Assembly (NCBI GenBank): GCA_963930645.1
Contig: OZ005648.1
Location: forward strand, 243,327,436 to 243,391,435
DNA: 64,000 nucleotides
DNA from: Salticus scenicus
Lineage: Eukaryota > Arthropoda > Arachnida > Araneae > Salticidae
Direction: 5' to 3'
Each line of letters starts with the position of its first letter. Position 1 is the first letter of the stretch. The notes beneath the pieces are model-generated. The model did not search any database and had not been told where the DNA came from. It saw only the letters and a program-made list of their open reading frames with translations. Shown piece after piece: positions 1-9,704 of this stretch. The translations under genes were made by a program, and so were the position numbers.

Positions 1-341
1 TAAAATTTTGGTACTTTCCTTTAATATGCATGAAGTAACTTTTCTTTAATATCCATTTCTTTGATCGGGAATAAAATACATTTATTTATTTATTTTTTTT
101 TTTTGGTTTATAATATTAAAATTTAAGATCATAAATCGATTCTATTTCTAATATGTAGATGTCTTTTCAAAAATAGGTCAAGCTCATTGGCCAGTCCTAT
201 TGGAATATGGTTTGGTTTTAACGCAAGATCTCTTGAATATGCGTTTGAGTCTTTACAAAAACGTCAGTGGTAAGGCATTGCCCAGTGTTCCATGGACTAT
301 CTGATAGACGCTGCTTTGGATCTTACACAATATACAACTAA
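1..341. other. No gene seen; AT-rich flank
   Basis: AT-rich sequence with a short TTTA tract and a T homopolymer near 80-105. No open frame with recognisable content and no RNA gene seen. Confidence 0.5.
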
Positions 342-746
342 CAAGGAAACATTCAAAAGGTGTCGTCTTCAAAAAATATATGTGATACTGCTCTTCCTAA
401 AACACCAAAAAATGAAAAAATTATCGGCTGAAATGAATTACAGCGACCACAAAAAAAATATCAAAATGAAGCTTATTTGGCGATTTCACATTGTTAGGCG
501 ATTGATTTTGTGTACTTGGCGGATAAACAAAGCAGGGTTCTGTTCGTACACGGCAATCTCGGTAATAGCGAATGTAACGCCTAACAGCGCTAAATCGCCA
601 AATATGCTTAATTTTATAATTTTTTGTGGTCGCTGTAATTAATTTCAGCCGATAATTTTTTCACTTCCAGATGTTTCATGAAGAGTAGAATAACATATAT
701 TTTTTTCAATATTTTTTGAAGACGACACCTTTTGAATGTTTCCTTG
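342..746. mobile_element. Nested-palindrome MITE with TAA target duplication
   Basis: Ends are CAAGGAAACATTC... and ...GAATGTTTCCTTG, flanked on both sides by TAA. The terminal repeats run about 40 bp. A second inverted pair lies inside them (ATCGGCTGAAAT near 423-433 against ATTTCAGCCGAT near 645). A third pair sits near the centre (GGCGATTTCAC near 479 against AATCGCC near 593-599). The whole element can therefore fold into one long imperfect hairpin. A 3-bp TWA target duplication is typical of PIF/Harbinger elements, but these termini are not the commonest Harbinger ends, so the superfamily is inference. The open frame crossing it (292-642) has no recognisable domain and is probably fortuitous. 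Confidence 0.7.
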
Positions 747-1662
747 TAATTTCTTCACATTTGAAAAAGTTATTTAGCTATTTAAATATGCTTTATATGT
801 GTCTTATTCAGACCGAGCAGTAACGAGTTTAAATGTTTTTGATTCAAAGTTATCATACTTATAAGTATTAAACTAAAGTATGGGGAGAAATTCCCGCTCT
901 ACTAAAGATACGTTCAAATATAGATATGCTTAAACCTCCGATAATTTTTTATTCTATACGATAGATTTATAACTCATTATACATTTAACTGAAAATTCTT
1001 AGAATGTAGTAGTAATAATATTTATTTTAATACCAAAAGAAAAAAAAAAAAAAAGAAAAATTAATGTATAAAAAATTGCAGCGTATAATAGATAAAGAGT
1101 TTCAGTAACTAATTTGAAGTATAAATTTCTTTTTCAATAATAATGAGTCAAAAAAGGAAAAAAAAAAAAAAAAAAAAAAAAAAGAAAAAAAGAAAGAAAA
1201 AAATTCAAAATACGACGCAGATATTTATAGCAATGTATTCATTGTAATTTAATTCATTTTATAAATTCATAAAGTAAATGTATAAATGAATACAATTACT
1301 GTACTATTGAGATAGTTATAAGTTTAAGATAGGCGGGAACTTACATTTTCCGTAAAATATTTTAAACCTATTAAAAAGGGTAATTTTAGGATTACTTTAA
1401 AAAGTCTTTTATTTTTTTTAAATCTACATGTATTTTCTTATTTATACTTGCAGACCATACATAGTCCTTAAAAACAGTTTTATATAGTGTAATAAATATT
1501 CTTATTTAGTGGTGAGAAATTGTGATTTTCAGAATCAGTTAAAAAGATAAACTTAAATATTTTCACGACATATATATACATATAATGAGTCCTATAATAC
1601 ATTAATATAATATATATAATAGTACATATATATAAATATAAACGACTGTATATATATATATT
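747..1662. other. No gene; A-rich tracts
   Basis: Non-coding AT-rich sequence with A homopolymers (about 1038-1055 and 1156-1187) and short TA runs near 1570-1660. Nothing further is recognised. Confidence 0.5.
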
Positions 1663-1876
1663 CAGTCGGTAACAAAAGTGTTCGAACACTAGCGAAAATT
1701 CCTATGTAAAAAAAGTAAACTTCATACGGTTTTGTTAAATAAATCCTTGTCGAATCCTGTTCTTAGTCAGTGTAAGAACATGACTCGATAAGGATTTAAT
1801 TAACAAAACAGCATTAACTGTACTTTTTTTTACATAGGAATTTTTGCTAGTGTTCGGACACTTTTGTTACCGACTG
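1663..1876. mobile_element. pal-MITE copy 1 (Tc1/mariner-type, palindromic)
   Basis: About 214 bp, beginning CAGTCGGTAACAAAAGTG and ending CACTTTTGTTACCGACTG, inserted in a TA-rich tract. The two ~105-bp arms are reverse complements and leave only a few central bases unpaired (around 1765-1775), so the element is essentially one hairpin. CAGT ends with TA target duplications are typical of Tc1/mariner-derived MITEs. The left arm carries the ACTTCATACGG variant while the right arm matches the TTAATAC variant, so this copy mixes two subtypes. Confidence 0.85.
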
Positions 1877-2689
1877 TATATATATATATTAGATGTTTGG
1901 CCTATTTTTTAGAAATCGTTTTTTTTTTTAATCTGTCTATTCTAGAAGTTCAAAATGCAAATTTCAAAACTTAGATATCATTATAACTTTAGTAATTTAC
2001 TTAAATAAAAAAACCAGAAACTTATTTTCATCTTTTAGCGGAAAATCAAAAGTAAAACCTCCAATTCATTTCCTATAATGGAAATGTTAAAGAATGAGCT
2101 CTTTTAATCAGAGATCTATTCATTTATTCCTCTTTTAAATTTAAAATTCATTTTGTTAGATTTTATATCTTGCTTTAGCTGTTCTACCGAGCTTTTCTCC
2201 CCAGTTATAAAAGAGATCTTATTGCAAAATGAATACCCTACAGCTATCAAGTTCAAGGATCAATTTCAGAAACATTTTATACATTTTAACACTTCCTATA
2301 ATTGTTAAAGCATACTTATGTGCTTTCCCTAGTGGTATAAAATACTTAAAAGTAAAGAATTCTTTAAAACTTAACTTGAATAATATCGAAGCTGATTTAA
2401 AAGTGGAAATTTTATTTAACATAACATAAAATTGGAATTAGTTTAATAGTTAATATACATTTTAAATAAAGCATTTTGCTTTTCTTGAGTATTTTGTTGT
2501 AAGTTTTCGTATTAGTGATATTTCTAGAAATAATTTTATAGAAAGTAAATTTTTGAAAGAACATAGTTAGTGGTATGATCACTATTTTTAATCTTATTTT
2601 TTTGTGCTGCGTATAATAATATCTAGATTTAGAGATCCAGAAATAACCTTCCTGAGATTAAATAATACTTTTTTCTATATTCAATAAAA
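1877..2689. other. No gene; unique AT-rich DNA
   Basis: Two overlapping short frames occur on opposite strands at 2219-2429, with no recognisable content and no matching signal elsewhere in the window. Treated as non-coding. Confidence 0.45.
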
Positions 2690-3300
2690 TTAAGTGTTGG
2701 ATTCGCAAAATCTTGGCTTCCGGTTTTTGATGGACTTACACTTTTTGAGGTTTTCAGATCACGATTTAATCAATTTTAGGAAATGTGTCTGTGTCTATGT
2801 GTATTTTACAGAATTTTGTGCAGCTTTAGTTCAAAAACGAATGTACATATAAGTTTATAAATCTTATATAGTGTATCATATAAATCATATGCCTAATATA
2901 ATGCCTCATATAAATTTATAAATAATTGCGCACATTGGCATAAATTAAGACGTATCTTAGGGGAAAATTTTAGTTGTTTCTCATAATATTTAATGCATTA
3001 GTATAGAACAAAATTTCGTTTAAATGTACATAAGGAGAATCATTTTTAATAAAACATTGTTTAAATAACTTTTTCTTATATGTAATAGTCAAATGGGAAA
3101 TTTTTTTGTACATAAAGGAATATCGCTGCTTCCTGGAGTTGTGGATTTCCGATAATAGTCTTTTTAAAAAGAACTTATCAATACCTTTAAAATGAAAGTT
3201 TTAACACTGATCTATGATAATTTAAAACAAAGTTATCGAACAAAATTATCGATTTTATTTTTTTTTTAACTAAGCGTAAAAAAAAATAAAAGAAATAGAC
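2690..3300 (+). repeat. Dispersed ~600-bp repeat, copy 1
   Basis: Shares ordered blocks with 15225-15690 and 37725-38420. These are a 'CTTCC...GATGGAYTTACA' block, an AGAAATGTCTGTGT-like block, a 'GACATAAATyATTGC'-like block and a terminal 'AAATTATCGA' block. 38880-39000 also resembles the 5' part (ATAGGTATGGGGAACTTAGAT). No coding capacity is seen. Probably a non-autonomous transposon or untranslated piece of one; class unknown. Confidence 0.6.
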
Positions 3301-3899
3301 GTCCTGAATTTGTATATGTCGATAGTTTTATGATGACTAACACATACTATTTTTATTTCAGGTAATGCAAAGAACAGAATAATTTAGAAGTGTGTTAAGT
3401 TTTTAGCTTGCGACCACAATACTGTATTTAATCTTTTCTAATAGACCACTTAATATGTTTAATGTTGGATATATATTAAACTTTTCTTAAAAAATGAACC
3501 AAAAAACTCGTGTTATAAAAAAAGAAAAAAAAGTTTAAGCAGATGTCATAAAGTTCATTTAATTCATATTACGTATTGCAATTTTATATCTGTATTATCA
3601 TACCAGACATTGTAAATGTCTGGTAAATTTGCAGGCCAGCAAAGAAGATAGGTCTGTTGCGCTAAAATCTGTTTAAACATTGCAAGAAACATATGAGCAA
3701 GCCCTATTTTGTTAAAATTCCGTTCTGAGAATGCGTTAAAATAGCATTGTGGCTTTTGGATAAAAATATTTTCTCTGATTTATCGGTTGTTGTTGAACTA
3801 GCAATTTTTCGTATCTCTGATTATATTAATGATCAACATTGAAATTCGTCGCGTTTTGCATTTTTCCATTTATTATAAAAAATAAATAGTAATAGTAAT
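3301..3899. other. No gene; small perfect hairpin inside
   Basis: AT-rich. 3601-3625 is a perfect 11-bp inverted repeat (TACCAGACATT / AATGTCTGGTA) with a 3-nt loop, isolated and of unknown meaning. No coding content recognised. Confidence 0.45.
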
Positions 3900-4290
3900 T
3901 ATGAAATATTACAAATAATTCTCTCAGAAATATGATGTTAACCAAAAAATTATAACGTTGATCCCAAAATAAAATGTAATTCATCAAAGTAAACAGCTCG
4001 CTGCCAGTAGGCACAGCAATGCCTATTTTGACGAATACATAGACATTGTGGACGGCAAATCTTTTGCGTTGGATTAATACTATAAAGAAAAATTCTTGCT
4101 CTGAGTTCACGATTCAGAAGACATCGTGAAATTACTAAAACAGACAACGCCACACTTACATCAATGATGCAACGTTCTGTAAATTTTCTCTATGGTGCAT
4201 TAATGACATACGTATGAGATGTTTATCATAACACATTGATGTAACATTTTATCATCCATTACTAGATTTACGAATGCTCGCCGAATTATC
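3900..4290 (-). pseudogene. Tc1-like transposase relic
   Basis: Minus-strand translation between 4153 and 3950 reads through a Tc1-family block: LLNRELRARI, then NRHCCAYWQRAVYFDE, then LHFILGS. The pattern of a basic tail of the DNA-binding domain, followed by W..VVF.DE.RF.L carrying the first catalytic Asp, is characteristic of IS630/Tc1 transposases. Upstream on the same strand (about 4290-4160), DKHLIRMSLM-like residues match the linker after the second helix-turn-helix, but stops and frame changes intervene. The remaining catalytic residues are not found downstream, so the relic is truncated. No terminal repeats were identified. Confidence 0.65.
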
Positions 4291-5739
4291 CTTAGCAATA
4301 CTTCTTCCACATTCACATGGTTACTTTTCTTTGAATTTAATACGAGCTGCTATTGTCCAAATAGAATTACTACTTTCACGTACTGATATCACTCTTCTTC
4401 GTTAAAACATCTTTATATTGCTCCATATGTCCTATTTTTAACGTAGCAACTTCTCACGAAGCTTTTATCAATACCAAAGAACCTTTCACAATTTTGAAAC
4501 GTTTCCTACAGCGTTTTATCTATACAATCTAATTTCAACAATTCAGAAGGCGATTTCTCCGATCTTTCCTAGTGATTCTGAAATTTAAAATAATTAAAAT
4601 CGAACTTGACCATTTGTATTTACAATTAGTTCATCGCATTTGCACAATAATTCCTTGGTGTCAGTATTAACAAAGAGGAATACAATATCAGAAAATCTTT
4701 CAGGAAATAGCTATTCCTTTCCGAAAAATAATACGATCCTATGGAAGGTTTTCATATGCTCTAGACATATTACTGCAAAAATATCTTTTCTTTTCTTACG
4801 TTAAAATCATGATTTTTAAAATTAGGAGGCATCAAAACATGTAAATGTAGCAAATATATAATTTTGAAATTCTGACCCAGAAACAATGCTTTTTCTATCA
4901 TTGTATAAGTAAGAGAAAGTATTAAGAAAATTAAATCTCACAAATTTGTACCTGATGTGTTTAATATTCTAAATTGTAAATAAAAATGTTATTACCTGTA
5001 ATGATTGCTAGTTTTGTTCCCGGTGGGGGAGAAATTTAATGAGTTTTATTAATACAGCAAACAAGGGAAGACGAGAAGCTTAGTAATACTTTACCTTGCT
5101 CATGGATTAAAATTTAACAGCACAGACAAATTTATTTTTAAGTACATTTTTGCATACAAATAATCTATCTGAAATATTTCTTTGTAGATTGACATACAAT
5201 ATATTACAATATAACATAAATATATTAAACAAAAATTGTATGAAAACAAATTAATAAAATATCATCAAAAGTACATATATATTTCTTTTGCATTGGTTAC
5301 AGATACATAAACATGTGTTTAGAGGGTTTCTTGCTATAAAAGAAAATATTGTATAAATTTACATTTAATTATTGTCATTTATAATTTATCGTTATTAATA
5401 GTATGTTTTCTTATAACTTAAAATCCGAATGCCAAACTAATGTAGAGATTTTACATGCAACAATAATAATAATAATAATAATTAAAAAAATGGAATAAAT
5501 TTTATATGAATGCATTGAGATATTCCGATATGTTTTTAAATGACGTAAATTTCTATTAGGTTTTACATTTTGAATTTTAGAAAATGTGGCGCTGCAAAAA
5601 ATAATGATTATCACCTACGAAATCAAATGACCAAGTCTGAATTACGTGAATGTTGATTATCTGTTCAGTAGCGACTTCCACGTGACTCTTAAAGTTACTA
5701 TTAATTAATAACTAAATAATTACAAGACAAAAAGAACTT
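4291..5739. other. No gene; AT-rich intergenic or intronic
   Basis: No recognisable coding, RNA or transposon signature apart from an (AAT)n tract near 5461-5482. A small tail of the Tc1 relic may extend to about 4420. Confidence 0.45.
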
Positions 5740-7135
5740 TTATATACCATGTTTTTAAATTTTCTGTTGAATCATATAAACGCGACTGAAGGCAGCGGGA
5801 ACCCGGAGCAATTGGATAAAAGTATTATTAAAAAAAATCCTTGCTATCGTGTTTTGAGCTATTATAAAAAATTCAAATGGGAAGTTAGTTAAAAGCCGGG
5901 AAGTTTGTTAAAAGTTGATTGCAAGCTTTGTACTGGTAACGCTGCCGAAGGCAGCAGGGTCTCGAAGCAATTGGTTAAAAATTTTTAAAATGCATTTACT
6001 TTTAAAATGTATTTTCACCGTATTCTGAACTATTCTGAAAGTTTCAAATGTCTAGCTAGTCAGGAAGTTACTTAAGTAAATTTTCTTATGAATCGTATAA
6101 ACGCTGCCGAAGGCAGTAGGGACCTGAAGCAATTGACTAAAAGTATTAAAAAAAAGTATTGTCTCCGTGTTCTGAGCTATCCTGAAAGTTTCAAATGTCT
6201 AGCTAGTCGGGAAGTTAGTGAAAAATCGATTGCAAGCTTTGTACTGGTAACGCTGTCGAAGGCAGCAGGAACCCGAAGCAGTTGGTTAAAAACATTTAAA
6301 AAATGCATTTTCGCCGTGTTCTGAACTATTCTGAAAGTTTCAAATGTCTAGCTAGTCGGGAACTTAGTTAAATAAATTTTCTGTTGAATCATATAAGCAT
6401 TGTCGAAGGCAGCGAGACCTGAAATAGTTGACTAAAATTATTGGAAAAATGTATTGTCACCGTGTTTTGAGCTAGCCTGAAAGTTTCAAATATCTAGCTA
6501 GTCGGAAAGTTAGTGAAAAATCGATTGCAAGCTCTATACTGATGACGCTGCCGAAGGCAGCAGGAACCCGAAATAGTTGGCTAAAGGTATTAAAAAAATG
6601 CATTTTCACCATGTTCTGAACTATTCTGAAAGTTTCAAATGTGTAGCTAGTCGGGAAGTTAGTTAAATAAATTCTCTGTCGAATTATATAAGCGCTGCCG
6701 AAGGCAGCGGGACCTGAAATAGTGAACTAAAATTATTAGAAAAATGTATTGTCCCCGTGTTGTGAGCTGTTCTTAAAATTTCAAATGGCTAGCTAGTCTG
6801 AAAGTTAGTGAAAAAGCGATTGCAAGCTTTGTACTGATAACGCTGCCGAAGGCAGCAGGAACCCCCAAACAGCAGGCTAAAGCTATTACAAAAATGCATT
6901 TTCACCGTGTTCTGAACCATTCTGAAAGTTTCAAATGTCTAGCTAGTCGGAAAGTTAGTTAAATAAATTTTCTGTCGAATCATATAAGCGCTGCCGAAGG
7001 CAGCGGGACCTGAAATAGTTGACTAAAATTAGTAGAAAAATGTATTGTCACCGTGTTCTGAGCTGTCCTGAAAATTTCAAATATCTAGCTAGTCGGGAAG
7101 TTAGTTAAAAATCGATTGCAAGATTTGTACTGGAC
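5740..7135. repeat. Tandem array of nine ~148-bp monomers alternating in two types
   Basis: An anchor (perfect GCTGCC GAA GGCAGC palindrome or close variants) recurs at about 5781, 5940, 6102, 6251, 6399, 6546, 6693, 6841 and 6989. The spacing is 159, 162 and then 147-149 bp. Monomers alternate. Type A has 'TCTGTyGAATCATATAA' before the anchor and 'GGGACCTGAA' after it. Type B has 'GATTGCAAGCTTTGTACTGG' before it and 'AGGAACCCGAA' after it. The higher-order unit is therefore a ~295-bp dimer. All monomers share 'TCTGAGCT/AACTATTCTGAAAGTTTCAAATGTCTAGCTAGTCGG'-type text. The 6088-6324 open frame is a by-product of the repeat. The array ends in a (CAAA)n tract. Confidence 0.9.
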
Positions 7136-7310
7136 AAACAAACAAACAAACATACAAACAAACAAGAATCGAAGTTAATAAAAACATGGTAAAATAGGAC
7201 TGTTTACAACTGATCATAATGTCATATATCAGTTTTATCATATATAAGCTGTCATATATCATATATAAGCTGTCATATATCAGTTTTATCATATATAAGC
7301 AAGCATAAAA
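7136..7310. repeat. (CAAA)n tract and short TATATCA/ATAAGC tandem repeats
   Basis: 7136-7166 is an imperfect CAAA microsatellite abutting the 148-bp array. 7225-7300 contains repeated 'TCATATATCAGTTTTATC' and 'ATATATAAGCTG' units. The open frame on the minus strand here is a repeat artefact. Confidence 0.75.
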
Positions 7311-7479
7311 ATGTTACATGTTAATAGGAAATTAAAATTTTATAACAGTAAATGAATATTGCATACTCATTTTAGTTATAAGAAATCAACTGAAAACAAA
7401 CACATTCACAGCAAAATACTTCGTTTACAGTATTAAAAATTAGAAGTTGACAAATACTTTCTGCTCATAAAGCTAATAG

Positions 7480-7645
7480 CGTGTAGTTACCGAGTTCGAA
7501 CCCAAGCCCAGTTTGTTATCTTAGGCATTAAATATGATCCAAGGACTTCTGAGAAATTCCCTCGTGGAAAGAATTTCTTCACAAGCCCTCGTATTGCCAA
7601 TATACCTTTATCCAAAGACACCAAAAAATAAAAATAAAAACTAAA
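7480..7645 (+). mobile_element. Possible tRNA-derived SINE remnant
   Basis: GAGTTCGAACCC at 7491-7502 fits a pol III B box, and the segment ends in an A-rich AAAAAATAAAAATAAAAAC tail (about 7624-7643). No convincing A box and no target duplication were found, so this is tentative. Confidence 0.35.
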
Positions 7646-8048
7646 AGACACATGCAGTTTTGTCGGTTTTAGGGAATTTTTCATTCAATATTTACCAATA
7701 AATTTTAGAAATATAAATGTTTGCCTAATCTCGTAGAAGGCTAATCGTCTATGATGTATATCGAAGATTATCCCTCAAAATGTTTAGTAATTATTAAATA
7801 AAAATTCCCTAAATTTGGCACCAATGGACACATTCTCGAGTTAAACAAATCACACTGTTTGAGTTGAAATATGATTGTAACTGAAATTATGTCTTTTAAT
7901 CTTCGTAGTTCAAGGTTCTTATAGACGAGATATGCAATTCCAAACCTGAACGAGGACTGAAATTTTAATGGTATACATATTTCAATTTGAAAGTGCCCAT
8001 CCTCATTCTCTATTTGTGTGTGTTTGTGTAGTCTCAGTTGACAATATA
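7646..8048. other. No gene seen
   Basis: AT-rich sequence without recognisable features between the possible SINE and the mariner-type element. Confidence 0.45.
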
Positions 8049-8895
8049 CGGGGTGACCATAATTAAACTTGGCCTATTCAGAGCATTCTGTAGCTCTAAC
8101 TAAAGTGAATACTGAGTCAAAAATCTGTATATAGATATTTTCAAGCACTCTAGGAATCTACAATAAATAAATTACATATTTTTTTTTTTAAATTTCCCTT
8201 ACGAGGGGACATCCACCAAAATACGAACAAGCTGCAAATTTTAACACAAACTACTTTATTTATTACAAATTTTATTGTTATTTTTTACAAGTTGCAGATT
8301 GTTTATCGATGGAGATCACGTTGTTCAATGTGGACCCCATCATTCGTCTGTAAAATCTGCAGCCGATGAATAGTGTATGCAACAGCTGATCGCAGCTGGT
8401 CCTCAGTGATCCTTTGCACATGCTTCGTAATACGGTACTTCAAGTAAAGCAAAGTTCCAAATTTCTTTTAAAAACCAAACTCTTTAAATGACCCCATAAC
8501 CAAAAAACCCACAGATTAAGATCGGGGAACGGTCTGGTCAAGGCGTGGAAAATGAACGAGTAAATTCTCTGTCATCTGTAAAATTTTGCAATTGAAACCT
8601 GTGCAAAATGTAAGAATAACAGTTTCAAATGTCGATATGGCTTGAAATGTATCACATTTATTTATTACAAAACACTTCAAGCATTTTGACTGTAATTATT
8701 GTTTGTTTTTTGATGTATGTTCCCTCGGAGGGGAAATTTTAAAATATTATTATTATTTATTTATTTATTTATTTATTTGCATATCCCTAGAGAGCATCCT
8801 TTCACACGTCTTTATAGAAATGTTCGACTCAATATTCATTTTTGTTAGAGCTACAGAGTGCTTGGAATAGGCCAAGATTAATTATGGACATCTTG
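8049..8895 (-). mobile_element. Degenerate mariner-type DNA transposon
   Basis: The terminal inverted repeats are about 80 bp. The left end reads CGGGGTGACCATAATTAA...CTTGGCCTATTC...CTGTAGCTCTAAC. The right end carries the reverse complement with scattered substitutions (GTTAGAGCTACAGAGTG...GGAATAGGCCAAG). TA precedes the left end; the right flank is TG, read as a mutated TA. It encloses a minus-strand transposase C-terminal remnant. At ~847 bp it is shorter than an autonomous mariner (~1.3 kb), so it is internally deleted. Confidence 0.75.
8300..8560 (-). pseudogene. mariner-type transposase C-terminal remnant
   Basis: The minus-strand translation contains 'WGHLKSLVFK' and, after a frame change, 'ITEDQLRSAVAYTIHRLQ' followed by 'TNDGVHIEQ'. 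This is the pattern 'WG.LK..VY ... I...RL..C...nG.HiE' at the C-terminus of mariner-like transposases. Stops and at least one frameshift are visible and the catalytic part is missing. Confidence 0.65.
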
Positions 8896-9372
8896 TGTGT
8901 ACAGAAAGAAAAGTTTAAAATTTCGACTAAGGATTATAAGACAAAAAAGAGAAAGTAGAAGATTTGGATTATGTTACAACAATATCTGATTAATTAGTTT
9001 GAAATATTCCGTAATAAATGCTATATGAACTATTTAACGTAAAATGATTAAAGAAATAAAACGTTGAACTTTTATTTTTAAAATTGTTGTAATTTACAAC
9101 AGAATACAAGTTTTCTGTTAAATTGTTTTAACAATAAATTTTGTATTCTACATTCTGAAATATTCTAGATTTGGAAGAATTGTTATGCATATAAGGGCTA
9201 AAAATTAAAAAGGCAAGCATTTAACAATTTTCTTATAATCTGTTTATGACACAACAATCTATGACATACAATATATTTTTTTGCAGAAATTGAAAAAATG
9301 TTAGAAATAAAACAGAAAATATATAAACTTACATCACATATAGAGATATCATAACCACACGCGTATTTGTAG
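8896..9372. other. No gene seen
   Basis: AT-rich sequence; the 9198-9380 minus-strand frame has no recognisable content. Confidence 0.45.
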
Positions 9373-9698
9373 AAAACCACAATTTTTATAAAAAAAATTC
9401 ACTGTAAAACACGTATAAAATACATTTAATTAAAATCATTAAAAATACATCGTGTCAAGGCCTTTCGCCCTGAACATCCATTTTTTTATCCATTTCATGT
9501 ATAATGACAGTAACCGTAATATGGTTATTGTGTATATATAAATCAAATGTTACTGTACTTCTAGTCAAAATGGCCCTGTCCTGATGATGCCCTGATGTTC
9601 AGGGCGAAAGGCCTTGACACGATGTATTTTTAACGATTTTAATTAAATTTATTTTAAACGTGTTTTACAGTGAATTTTTTTATAAAAATTGTAGTTTT
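9373..9698. repeat. Large inverted repeat (arms ~106 nt, loop ~115 nt)
   Basis: Arm 9373-9478 and arm 9594-9698 are reverse complements with only about five mismatches and one indel. The arm tips nearest the loop contain CAAGGCCTTTCGCCCTGAAC and its complement. The repeat abuts the BEL/Pao relic but does not resemble a BEL LTR. Inverted terminal units of this kind also occur in Penelope-like elements, so it could be part of one; no reverse transcriptase of that type is seen here. Confidence 0.8.
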
Positions 9699-9704
9699 TT
9701 AAAA

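Noticed and set aside
292..642. 116-codon open frame
   Set aside because: It runs through the arms of a palindromic MITE and has no recognisable domain.
2219..2429. Overlapping ~66-codon frames on both strands
   Set aside because: No domain content, no duplicate and no codon signature; chance in AT-rich DNA.
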